64,000 nucleotides of DNA, taken from the NCBI GenBank assembly GCA_001898645.1, contig MKUQ01000060.1:62001-126000 (forward strand), in the 5' to 3' direction. This DNA comes from Burkholderiales bacterium 70-64 (GTDB lineage: Bacteria; Pseudomonadota; Gammaproteobacteria; Burkholderiales; Burkholderiaceae_E). Position numbers and translations under genes: made by a program. Below, piece after piece: positions 19,422 through 27,158 of the stretch (position 1 is the first letter of the stretch; each line of letters starts with the position of its first letter). Under the pieces are notes generated by a model, which was not told where the DNA came from, made no database searches, and saw nothing but the letters and a program-made list of their open reading frames with translations.

Positions 19422-19877
19422 TCACCCGGCGGGCGAGGTCTCCTCGCCGGTGCCTGCCGGCCACTCGAACAGCGTGCGCGCGTGGCCCTTGCCCACCGTG
19501 ACGTCGCGGCGCAAGGTCTTGCCGGCCAGCGTCGCCTCGACGCGGTAGCGTCCCGGCTCGAGTTTCGCGAGCACGAACGGACCGTCGGCGGTCGTATCCA
19601 GCACCACATTGCGTTCGGCGTCGCGTATCCGGACATGCACGTCGGCCGCGAAGTCGGCTTTCTTGCCGTCGCGCACCGCGAATTCGAGGGCCATCGGCCA
19701 GCGGCCGGCCTCGCGCTCCATGGCCGTCGCCTCGTCCTGGCCGACGCCGCCGGTCATGTACTCGACGCTGCCGCTCTTCTGCACCGTCGGCAGGCTGGCT
19801 GCCTGGGCGGCGGCAGGGCCGGCCATGGCCAAGCCCAGCGCCGCTGCGAGCGCGGCGCGGCGGAAGTTCGCGTTCAT
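19422..19877 (-). CDS. Small exported protein with carboxypeptidase-regulatory-like fold
   Basis: 151 residues. The signal peptide (FRRAALAAALGLAMAGPAAAQA) is followed by a short region and then a beta-sandwich stretch (AERNVVLDTTADGPFVLAKLEPGRYRVEATLAGKTLRRDVTV) typical of transthyretin-like/CarboxypepD-regulatory domains. It lies 69 bases downstream of the DegQ-type protease on the same strand and may be co-transcribed with it. Function is not known; a periplasmic role alongside the protease is a guess. Confidence 0.78.
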   Translation of the reverse strand: MNANFRRAALAAALGLAMAGPAAAQAASLPTVQKSGSVEYMTGGVGQDEATAMEREAGRWPMALEFAVRDGKKADFAADVHVRIRDAERNVVLDTTADGPFVLAKLEPGRYRVEATLAGKTLRRDVTVGKGHARTLFEWPAGTGEETSPAG

Positions 19878-19946
19878 GGGATACCTCCAGGTTCTCGATG
19901 GGGCGGACGTCGCCTGCAGTGCTCCGCCCCGCGCACTGGCACCGGC

Positions 19947-21440
19947 TCAACCGATCTGCACCGGCACGAAGATCTTGTCGTGGCCGCGCTGGATCAGCAG
20001 CGCCATCGACTTGCCCGACTTCGCGAGCAGCGCGCGCAGCTGCGCGACGCTGTTCACCGGCGTTCCGTCGACGGCCAGCAGGACATCGCCGGAGTGGATG
20101 CCGGCCAGTGCCGCCGGCCCCTCGGCGTCCTCGATCACCAGGCCGTGGTCGATGCCGCCCTCGCGCCGTTCCTGCGGCTGCAGGGGGCGCACCGCCAGGC
20201 CGAGCCGCCCCTGGCTGGCGCTGCTCCCGCTGTCCGACCGGGCCACCGTCTCGCCGGCCTTGCCGAGCGTGGCGACCACGTCGCGCGATCGGCCGTCGTG
20301 CCACACCTGCAAGGTCACCTTGCGGCCCGGCTCGGCCAGGCCGATGCTGGCCGAGAGGTCGCCCGCCTCGACGATCGGATGCCCGTCGATGCGAGTGATC
20401 ACGTCGCCGCTCTCCAGGCCGGCACGATCGGCGGCGCTGCCTTTCTCCACGCTCGATACCAGCGCGCCTTCGGGCTTGTCGAGCTTGAAGGAGTCGGCCA
20501 GCGCCTGGTTGACGTCCTGGACGGTCACGCCCAGCTTGGCGTGCTCGACCTTGCCGTGCGCCAGGATCTGGTCCCTGATGTGCACCGCCAGGTCGATCGG
20601 GATCGCGAACGAGAGCCCTTCGTAGCCGCCGGTGCGGCTGTAGATCTGGGAGTTGATGCCCACCACCTGGCCCTGGGTGTTGAACAGCGGTCCGCCGGAA
20701 TTGCCGGGGTTCACGGCGACGTCGGTCTGGATGAACGGTACGTAGCCTTCGTCGGGCAGCGAGCGGCCCTTGGCGCTGACCACGCCGGCGGTCACCGAGT
20801 TCATGAAACCGAACGGCGATCCGATCGCCAGCACCCACTGCCCCACTTCGAGCGTCTTGTCGTTGCCCAGCGGCACGACGGGCAGGTTGTTGGCATCGAT
20901 CTTGAGCACCGCCACGTCGGTGGCCGCGTCCGAGCCCAGCACCTTGGCGCGGAATTCGCGGCGATCGGTCAGCTTCACCATGACCTCTTTCGCGTCGCGC
21001 ACCACGTGCGCGTTGGTGAGGATGATGCCGGAGGGATCGACGATGAAACCGGAGCCCTCGCCGCGCACGGGCACCTCTCGCTGCTGCAGCATGCCGTTGG
21101 GTCCCATGAAGCGGCGGAAGAACTGGTAGAACGGGTCGTTCTGCAGCTGCGGGTCGACCGGCCCCTCGTCGGCGGAGCCGACGAGCTCCTTGCTCACGCC
21201 GGTGACGCTGATATTGACCACCGCCGGACCGTAGCGGCTGGCGATCGAGGAGAAGTCGGGCAGCGCCATGGCGCCGGCCTGCGGGGCTGCCGGGGCCGTG
21301 GCCGCCGGGACCATCGGGGCCGCCGGCATCGGCGCGGCCTGTCCGGTATGCCACGACGACGCGGCGCCCAGCACCACGATGCCGGCAGCGGCCAGCGAGA
21401 CGACGATCTGTTTCGCCTTGAAGGAACGTTGAGTATCCAT
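19947..21440 (-). CDS. Do-type periplasmic serine protease (DegQ/MucD-like)
   Basis: 497 residues. An N-terminal hydrophobic segment (10-30) serves as anchor or uncleaved signal. The trypsin-like domain has the catalytic triad H145 (TNAHVV), D175 (ATDVAVLK) and S248 (NPGNSGGPLF). Two PDZ domains follow, the first around FAIPIDLAVHIRDQI onward, the second near residue 400 to the end. The protein degrades or refolds damaged periplasmic proteins. The tandem CTTAG elements at 21492-21511 upstream suggest control by an OmpR-family response regulator. Confidence 0.93.
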   Translation of the reverse strand: MDTQRSFKAKQIVVSLAAAGIVVLGAASSWHTGQAAPMPAAPMVPAATAPAAPQAGAMALPDFSSIASRYGPAVVNISVTGVSKELVGSADEGPVDPQLQNDPFYQFFRRFMGPNGMLQQREVPVRGEGSGFIVDPSGIILTNAHVVRDAKEVMVKLTDRREFRAKVLGSDAATDVAVLKIDANNLPVVPLGNDKTLEVGQWVLAIGSPFGFMNSVTAGVVSAKGRSLPDEGYVPFIQTDVAVNPGNSGGPLFNTQGQVVGINSQIYSRTGGYEGLSFAIPIDLAVHIRDQILAHGKVEHAKLGVTVQDVNQALADSFKLDKPEGALVSSVEKGSAADRAGLESGDVITRIDGHPIVEAGDLSASIGLAEPGRKVTLQVWHDGRSRDVVATLGKAGETVARSDSGSSASQGRLGLAVRPLQPQERREGGIDHGLVIEDAEGPAALAGIHSGDVLLAVDGTPVNSVAQLRALLAKSGKSMALLIQRGHDKIFVPVQIG

Positions 21441-21491
21441 GGCACGATTCCTGTTCGAGTTGTCTGCAACGCCAGGCAGTCTCCTACCGTC

Positions 21492-21511
21492 GTCTTAGGG
21501 CAGTCTTAGGG
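21492..21511 (-). promoter_or_regulatory. Tandem 9-bp repeats, candidate response-regulator site
   Basis: GTCTTAGGG at 21492-21500 and again at 21503-21511, an 11-base period. OmpR-family regulators bind such tandem half-sites one helical turn apart, and PmrA/QseB-type sites contain a CTTAA-like core at that spacing. It ends 52 bases before the protease ATG. Confidence 0.4.
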
Positions 21512-21600
21512 GCGTCCGCCGCGCCCGGCGACCGCGAAGGTGTAGGCTGCGCGGCACGGCCCCGCGCCCGGGCGCCGGCCCGCTTCGCACCGGAACCGCC

Positions 21601-22203
21601 ATGCTTCCACCGCTCGTCCAGTGGCTGATCATCGTCAACGTCGCCGCCTTCCTGCTGCAGAACCTGCTCGGTGCGGCGCTCTACTCCTGGTTCGCGCTGT
21701 GGCCCGGCGACGTGACCGGCACTTTCCTCATGGCGCCGTGGACGCTGGTGAGCTACAGCTTCCTGCACGCAGGCCTCACGCACCTGCTGCTGAACATGTT
21801 CGCGCTGTGGATGTTCGGCGCCGACCTCGAGCGCGTCTGGGGCACCGCGCGCTTCGCGCTGTGCTACTTCCTCGGCGTGGTGGTGGGCGCGCTCGCGCAG
21901 ATCGTCGTGGTGGCCTTCTTCGGCGCCGCCGACGCGCCGGTGATCGGGGCCTCGGCGGGCGTCTTCGCCCTGCTGGCCGGCTACGCGATCGTGTTTCCGC
22001 ACCGCACCGTGATGCTGCTGATCCCGCCGATCCCGATGCCGGCGCGGGTCTTCGTGGTGGTCTACGCGGCCATCGAGCTGGCGCTCGGCGTGACCGGCAC
22101 GGCGAGCGGCGTGGCGCACTTCGCGCACCTCGGCGGCCTGCTGGGCGGCTGGATCGCGTACCGCTTCGGGGGCATGCTGTCCGGACACTGGCGGAATCGT
22201 TGA
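21601..22203 (+). CDS. Rhomboid-family intramembrane serine protease
   Basis: 200 residues with about six transmembrane helices. Family landmarks are H56xxxxHLLLNM (helix 2), the catalytic GASAG with S118, and the partner histidine H176 in AHFAHLGG. The fold cleaves transmembrane helices of substrate proteins within the bilayer. The ATG at 21601 starts the first hydrophobic stretch directly. It heads a group of four same-strand genes of envelope character (22236, 22580, 22999). Its substrate is unknown. Confidence 0.9.
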   Translation: MLPPLVQWLIIVNVAAFLLQNLLGAALYSWFALWPGDVTGTFLMAPWTLVSYSFLHAGLTHLLLNMFALWMFGADLERVWGTARFALCYFLGVVVGALAQIVVVAFFGAADAPVIGASAGVFALLAGYAIVFPHRTVMLLIPPIPMPARVFVVVYAAIELALGVTGTASGVAHFAHLGGLLGGWIAYRFGGMLSGHWRNR

Positions 22204-22235
22204 TAATCGTGCAGGCATTTCCGGAGGCGACGGTC

Positions 22236-22580
22236 ATGTGCATCCGCAATCTGCTCGCGCCGGTCGTGGCGGCCGGCTTCCTGTGCACCGCCGCGGCGCA
22301 TGCCGCCGAGGGATCGGTGCGCATCCTGCAACCCGCCGAGGGCGCGACGCTCGACTCGATGGCGCAGAACAGGCTGGTCTACGAGGTCGACCCCGGTCCG
22401 CAGGGAGACCACATCCACGTCTACGTCGACGACCGGGAGGTGGGCATCCTGCGCCAGCGCAAGGGCAACTACGCCCTCGAGACGCTCGCGCCGGGCCGGC
22501 ACGAGCTGTGCGTCAAGGTGGTCAACAAGGCGCACACGCCGATCGGCCTCCAGAAGTGCGTGGCGGTCACGGTCGACTGA
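22236..22580 (+). CDS. Small secreted protein with Ig-like fold
   Basis: 114 residues. A signal peptide (LLAPVVAAGFLCTAAAHAA) precedes a mature part of about 90 residues with alternating beta-strand pattern: SVRILQPAEGATL, HIHVYVDDREVGIL, ETLAPGRHELCVKVV, KCVAVTVD. The two cysteines in the last strands could form a disulfide. The shape resembles small copper-site or Ig-like periplasmic proteins, but no metal-binding motif is firm (GDHIHVYVDD is a candidate). CGGAGG precedes the ATG at 22236. Its stop overlaps the next start (ATGA), a sign of coupling. Confidence 0.75.
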   Translation: MCIRNLLAPVVAAGFLCTAAAHAAEGSVRILQPAEGATLDSMAQNRLVYEVDPGPQGDHIHVYVDDREVGILRQRKGNYALETLAPGRHELCVKVVNKAHTPIGLQKCVAVTVD

Positions 22581-22993
22581 TGAGTGCGGAGAACCTCGCC
22601 TACGCGCTGGTCCAGCTGGTGCACAACTTCGGCGCGGCCTCGGTCGTCGGCGGAGCGGTGTTCGCGCGCTGGCCGATGCCCCAGCCGCGCGAGGTGCAGC
22701 GTGCGCTGGCCTGGCTGGTGCTCGCGGCGTGGATCGCGCAGATCGCCAGCGGCGTGTCGTTCGCGGCGGTCAGCCGTCATTTCTACGGCGCGCTGCCCGA
22801 CATCCACGCCGTGGCGCGCGCGGCCCTGGCGGTCAAGGTGGCCGCGGCCGTGCTCGGCCTGGCGACGGCGGCGTGGCTGGCCGGGCGCGGCGAGCGCGCC
22901 GGCGAGGCCGGCCGCGTGCTCGCCTGGCGCATGCTCGCGGCCTGCGGCGTGATCGCGCTGGCCGCCGCCGCGGTGCTGCGCTGGTTCTCCTGA
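22580..22993 (+). CDS. Hypothetical four-helix membrane protein
   Basis: 137 residues with four hydrophobic segments (about 8-26, 40-62, 78-98, 112-134). It contains conserved-looking His residues (LVHNFGAASVVGG and SRHFYG) that could hold heme or metal, as in CopD- or DUF2269-like proteins. This resemblance is only by pattern. The start overlaps the stop of the secreted protein gene by one base, and the stop is followed 5 bases later by the TDT-type transporter start, so the three are probably one translation-coupled unit. Confidence 0.72.
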   Translation: MSAENLAYALVQLVHNFGAASVVGGAVFARWPMPQPREVQRALAWLVLAAWIAQIASGVSFAAVSRHFYGALPDIHAVARAALAVKVAAAVLGLATAAWLAGRGERAGEAGRVLAWRMLAACGVIALAAAAVLRWFS

Positions 22994-22998
22994 AGAGC

Positions 22999-24057
22999 GT
23001 GCCGCACACCGCCCCTGCCGGCCTGCGGCGCGCGCTCGCCAACCTGGCCGAGATGTCGCCGGCCTGGTTCGCGATGGTCATGGCGACCGGCATCGTGTCG
23101 CTGGCGTCCGAGCAGTACGGCCTGCACTTCGTCGCCGGGGCGCTGTTCGTCCTCAACGTGGCGGCCTGGGGAGTGCTGTGGCTGCTGACCCTCGCGCGCC
23201 TGGTGTGCCACCGCCGGCGCTTCCTCGCCGACCTCTTCGATCACCCGCGCGGCCCGGGCTTCTTCACCACGGTGGCCGGCACCGCCGTGCTCGGCAGCCA
23301 GTTCATCCTGCTCGGCGGCGATCTGCGCATCGCCGTCGCGCTGTGGGCGGCGGCGATCGTGTTGTGGGTCGGCCTCACCTACACCGTGTTTGCGGCCTTC
23401 ACCATCAAGGAGGACAAGCCGACGCTGGATCGCGGCATCACCGGCGGCTGGCTGCTGGCGGTGGTGGCGACCCAGTCGATCGCGGTGCTGAGCGCGCTCA
23501 TCGCCGCGCGCACCGCCCAGCCGTGGCGGCTCGAGCTGAACTTCTTCGCGCTGTCGATGTGGCTGTGGGGCGGCATGCTCTACATCTGGATGATGTCGCT
23601 GATCTTCTACCGCTACACCTTCTTCCACTTCTCGCCCGGCGACCTCGCTCCGCCGTACTGGATCAACATGGGGGCGATGGCGATCTCCACGCTGGCGGGC
23701 TCGCTGCTGATCGTCAACGCGCCGCAGGCGCCGTTCCTCGATTCCCTGCTGCCCTTCCTCAAGGGCTTCACGGTGTTCTACTGGGCCACCGGCACCTGGT
23801 GGATCCCGATGCTCCTGGTGCTGGCGGTGTGGCGCTACGTCTACAAGCGCTTCCCGCTGGAGTTCGATCCGTTGTACTGGGGCGCGGTGTTCCCGCTCGG
23901 CATGTATGCCGCGAGCACGCACGAGATGACCGCCGCCATGCACTTCGACTTCCTCGGCTTCCTGCCGCCGGTGTTCCTCGGCGCTGCGCTGCTGGCCTGG
24001 ACGGCCGCGTTCGCGGGCGTGCTCAGGCGGATCCCGCGCTACCTGCGCGCCGGCTGA
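22999..24057 (+). CDS. TDT/SLAC1-family anion channel or transporter (TehA-like)
   Basis: 352 residues, about ten transmembrane helices. The opening AEMSPAWFAMVMATGIVSLA is the family signature (P-x-W-F-x-x-V-M-x-T-G), and GTWWIPML with YWGAVFPLGMYA near the end are also typical. Members include TehA, Mae1 and the plant SLAC1 channel, and carry dicarboxylates, sulfite or other small anions. No ATG is available; the GTG at 22999, 5 bases after the previous stop, gives a normal N-terminus. The substrate is unknown. Confidence 0.87.
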   Translation: MPHTAPAGLRRALANLAEMSPAWFAMVMATGIVSLASEQYGLHFVAGALFVLNVAAWGVLWLLTLARLVCHRRRFLADLFDHPRGPGFFTTVAGTAVLGSQFILLGGDLRIAVALWAAAIVLWVGLTYTVFAAFTIKEDKPTLDRGITGGWLLAVVATQSIAVLSALIAARTAQPWRLELNFFALSMWLWGGMLYIWMMSLIFYRYTFFHFSPGDLAPPYWINMGAMAISTLAGSLLIVNAPQAPFLDSLLPFLKGFTVFYWATGTWWIPMLLVLAVWRYVYKRFPLEFDPLYWGAVFPLGMYAASTHEMTAAMHFDFLGFLPPVFLGAALLAWTAAFAGVLRRIPRYLRAG

Positions 24058-24066
24058 GAGCTCGTC

Positions 24067-24087
24067 CGGCAGTCGTTCGGCAGTCGT
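24067..24087 (+). promoter_or_regulatory. 10-bp direct repeat before the TRAP operon
   Basis: CGGCAGTCGT at 24067-24076 and 24078-24087, an 11-base period, followed by a small CCGGG/CCCGG hairpin at 24088-24101. The position 120 bases before the TRAP binding-protein gene suits an activator site. The rest of 24058-24206 shows only a strong AAAGGAGA Shine-Dalgarno. Confidence 0.3.
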
Positions 24088-24206
24088 CCGGGATTTCCCG
24101 GAGATGGCGGCCGAAAAGCCCGGAAGACCCCGTTCCGACGACCCTGTCGAGCTGATCGGGCCAGGTAGATCGAGTACCCTGTCGACCTCGAACAAAGGAG
24201 ACTCCG

Positions 24207-25244
24207 ATGCAGGCAAATCGACGTCGCGTCCTCGGCGGCGCAGCGGGCCTGACCGCCATCGGCGGGTTCCCGGCCATCGTGCGCGCGCAGGCCAAGATCG
24301 CTCTCAAGCTCAGCCACTACCTGCCGCCGACGCACGGCCTGCACACCGATTTCATGGAGCCGTGGGCACGCGAGCTCGAGGCCAAGACGCAAGGTGCGGT
24401 GTCGGTGCAGATCTCGCCCGGCACCTCGGCCCTCGGCCAGGTGCAGAACCAGCTCGACCAGTGCCGCAACGGCATCGTCGACATCGCCTTCGGCCTGTGC
24501 GGGATGCCGCGCGGGCGCATGACGCGCAGCACGATCGTCGAGATGCCGCTGCTGGTGAAGACGGCCGAGGGCGGCTCGCGCGCGCTGTGGAACCTGTATC
24601 CGAAGATGCTCGGCCCCGACTACCAGGGCGTCAAGCCGCTGCTGCTCATGACGCACAACGGGGGGCTGATCCACACCCGCGAGCGCAAGGTGGAAACGCC
24701 CGACGACCTGCACGGGCTGCGCATCCGTACGCCTTCGCCCACGGTGTCGATGATGCTCGAGTTCCTCGGCGCGAGCCCGGTCGGCATGCCGCCGGCCCAG
24801 GTGTACGAGAACCTGCAGCGCGGCGTGCTCGACGGCACCGCGTTCCCGTGGGACCCGGTGCGCGCGTTCAAGCTCGCCGAGGTCACGCGCTTCCATTGCG
24901 ATGCGCGCATCTACACCGCGGCGTTCTGGTTCGCGATGAGCGAGCGCAAGTACAAGGCGCTGCCGGCCGACGTGCGCGGCGTCATCGACCAGATCTCCGG
25001 CCCGGCGCTGTTGTCCAAGGTGCAGGGCTGGTGGGACAAGTGGGACGACGCCGGCAAGCAGACCGCGGTGGCGCGCGGCAACACCATCATCGAGCTGAGC
25101 AGCGAGCAGCGCGCCCAGTGGGGCCGGCGGTTGGTGCCCCTGTTCAACAAGGCGATGATCGACTTCGAGAAGCAGGGCGTGGCCGACGCGCGCGACATCT
25201 ACATCGCGATGCAGCGCGAAGTGGCCAAGGTCGAGCGGACCTGA
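24207..25244 (+). CDS. TRAP transporter solute-binding protein (DctP type)
   Basis: 345 residues. The twin-Arg-like leader RRRVLGGAAGLTAIGG is followed by a periplasmic binding domain with the DctP features (LKLSHYLPPTHGLHTDF near the mature start, GLRIRTPSPTVSMMLEFLGASP in the ligand-binding hinge). The conserved arginine of RIRTP usually binds the carboxylate of the substrate. It is followed by the small and large TRAP permeases at 25249 and 25860. It captures a carboxylate such as a C4-dicarboxylate or an aromatic acid; the exact ligand is not predictable here. Confidence 0.92.
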   Translation: MQANRRRVLGGAAGLTAIGGFPAIVRAQAKIALKLSHYLPPTHGLHTDFMEPWARELEAKTQGAVSVQISPGTSALGQVQNQLDQCRNGIVDIAFGLCGMPRGRMTRSTIVEMPLLVKTAEGGSRALWNLYPKMLGPDYQGVKPLLLMTHNGGLIHTRERKVETPDDLHGLRIRTPSPTVSMMLEFLGASPVGMPPAQVYENLQRGVLDGTAFPWDPVRAFKLAEVTRFHCDARIYTAAFWFAMSERKYKALPADVRGVIDQISGPALLSKVQGWWDKWDDAGKQTAVARGNTIIELSSEQRAQWGRRLVPLFNKAMIDFEKQGVADARDIYIAMQREVAKVERT

Positions 25245-25248
25245 GATC

Positions 25249-25785
25249 GTGGCCGGCGTTGCGGGGCAGGCCGGCTCGCCCGAATCGCTGCTGCACCGGT
25301 TGTGCCGATGGTGCGCGACGCTCGGCGTGGCGATCCTGCTGGTGTGCGCGGCTCTCACGGTGCTCGACATCGTGCGCCGGCTCCTGGTGGGCGAGTCCAT
25401 CACCGGCCTGGTCGACCTGACCCAGCTGCTGGTCATGACCAGCGTGTTCCTGTGGATCCCCTACGCCTTCGAATGCCGGGCCAACATCGAGGTCGACCTG
25501 CTGTTCGATCGCCTGCCGGCGTTCGCGCGCCGCTGGCTCGACCGCCTCTGGCCGCTGGCCGGCGCGCTGTTCCTGGTCTTCGCGGTCTGGCACTCCGGGC
25601 GCGCGGCCATGCAGGTGCTCGAGTACGGCGACAGCTCGCCGACCCTGGGCGTGCCGATGATCTGGTACTGGGCGCCGGTGCTGTTCGGTACGGTGCTGGC
25701 GGCGATCGTGTGCACGGTACAGTTCGTGCGCGCGCTGCTCGACCCGCAGGCCGGCGCAGTGCAGCAGGGACCGGGCGGTTCCTGA
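25249..25785 (+). CDS. TRAP transporter small permease (DctQ type)
   Basis: 178 residues with four transmembrane helices and the DctQ family pattern (TVLDIVRRLL, VDLTQLLVM, WIPYAFECRANIEVDLL). It pairs with the large permease to use an ion gradient for uptake. The GTG start at 25249 is 4 bases after the binding-protein stop, so it is coupled. The 74 bases to the next gene contain only GGAGG-type ribosome-binding sequence. Confidence 0.9.
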   Translation: MAGVAGQAGSPESLLHRLCRWCATLGVAILLVCAALTVLDIVRRLLVGESITGLVDLTQLLVMTSVFLWIPYAFECRANIEVDLLFDRLPAFARRWLDRLWPLAGALFLVFAVWHSGRAAMQVLEYGDSSPTLGVPMIWYWAPVLFGTVLAAIVCTVQFVRALLDPQAGAVQQGPGGS

Positions 25786-25859
25786 GGCTCGCCGGCGCTG
25801 CCGCATCGTGACCGCAGCAACCCTGAAAGACTCCTGAGGGATCCATCGGAGGGTCGACG

Positions 25860-27158
25860 ATGTCGTTGCCGCTGATCGGGGCGCTGGGCTTCGCCATCGT
25901 CATCCTGCTGTGCCTGCTGCGCCTGCCGGTGGCGATCGCCATGGGAGTGGTGGGTTTCGCCGGCCTCGGCCTGACCTCCGGGTTCGATACCTCCGGCTTC
26001 ATGCTCGGGCGCGCCACCTTCGAAGCGGTGTTCCCCTATTCGCTGTCGATCGTGCCGCTGTTCATCGCCATGGGCGTGTTCGCCGGCCACGCCGGCCTGT
26101 CGCAATCGCTCTATGCGTTCGTTGCCGCGCTGGTGGGGCACCTGCGCGGCGGCCTGGCCATGGCCACCGTGGGCGGCTGCGCGATCTTCGGCGCGGTGAG
26201 CGGCTCGGGCATCGCGACCACCGCCACCATGGGCCGGGTGGCGCTGCCCGAGATGCGCCGGCACGGCTATGCCGACACCCTCGCCACCGCGTCGGTGGCC
26301 GCCGGCGGCACGCTGGGCGTGATGATCCCGCCCTCGATCCTGTTCGTCATCTACGGGCTGGCCACCGAGCAGTCGATCGGCAAGCTGTTCCTCGCCGGGG
26401 TGCTGCCGGGCATCCTCGGCATGTTCCTGTACTCGCTGGCGGTCGCCTGGTCGGTGCGCCGGCGTGCCGATGCCGGGCCGGCCGGCGAGCGCCGCAACTG
26501 GGCCGAGCGCCTCGCGGCGCTGCGCGCCGTTTGGCAGGTGGCGCTGCTGTTCGGCGTGGTGCTCGGCGGACTGTACCTGGGCTGGTTCTCGCCCACGGAA
26601 GCGGCCGCCGTGGGCGCTTTCGGCGCGATGCTGCTGGCGGCGCTGTCGGGACGGCTGACGCGGCGCGCGCTCGCCAACGGGGTGGCCGAGACCGCCCTCA
26701 CCAGCGGCATGATCTTCATGATCCTGATCGGCGCGGGCATCTTCAATGCCTTCGTCGAGTCCACCGGCATGACCGATGCGATGATCGAGTTCGTGCGCGA
26801 GCTGGGGTGGAGCCGCTGGGCGGTGATGGCGGTGCTGATGATCACCTACGTGATCCTCGGCGCGCTGATGGACGAGCTGTCGATGATCCTGCTCACCGTG
26901 GGCCCGGTGTTCCAGCTCATCACCGCGCTCGGCTTCGATCCCATCTGGTTCGGCGTGATGCTGGTGACGGTGTGCGAGATCGGCATGATCCTGCCGCCGG
27001 TGGGCATCAACCTGTTCGTCATCCAGGCCATCGCCGGCGTGCCGCTGGCCACGGTGGTGCGCGGCATCGCGCCGTTCGCCGTGGTCGACGGCCTGCGCCT
27101 GGTGCTGCTGAGCGTGTTCCCGTGGCTGGCGCTGTGGCTGCCGTCGCGGATGATTTGA
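25860..27158 (+). CDS. TRAP transporter large permease (DctM type)
   Basis: 432 residues, about twelve helices with re-entrant segments. Typical blocks are FGAVSGSGIATTATMG, AGGTLGVMIPPSILFVIYG and VTVCEIGMILPPVGINLFV. It forms the translocation pore with DctQ in the inner membrane. The ATG at 25860 follows GGAGGGTCGACG. The stop overlaps the TTG start of the next MFS gene, a TTGA junction. Confidence 0.94.
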   Translation: MSLPLIGALGFAIVILLCLLRLPVAIAMGVVGFAGLGLTSGFDTSGFMLGRATFEAVFPYSLSIVPLFIAMGVFAGHAGLSQSLYAFVAALVGHLRGGLAMATVGGCAIFGAVSGSGIATTATMGRVALPEMRRHGYADTLATASVAAGGTLGVMIPPSILFVIYGLATEQSIGKLFLAGVLPGILGMFLYSLAVAWSVRRRADAGPAGERRNWAERLAALRAVWQVALLFGVVLGGLYLGWFSPTEAAAVGAFGAMLLAALSGRLTRRALANGVAETALTSGMIFMILIGAGIFNAFVESTGMTDAMIEFVRELGWSRWAVMAVLMITYVILGALMDELSMILLTVGPVFQLITALGFDPIWFGVMLVTVCEIGMILPPVGINLFVIQAIAGVPLATVVRGIAPFAVVDGLRLVLLSVFPWLALWLPSRMI

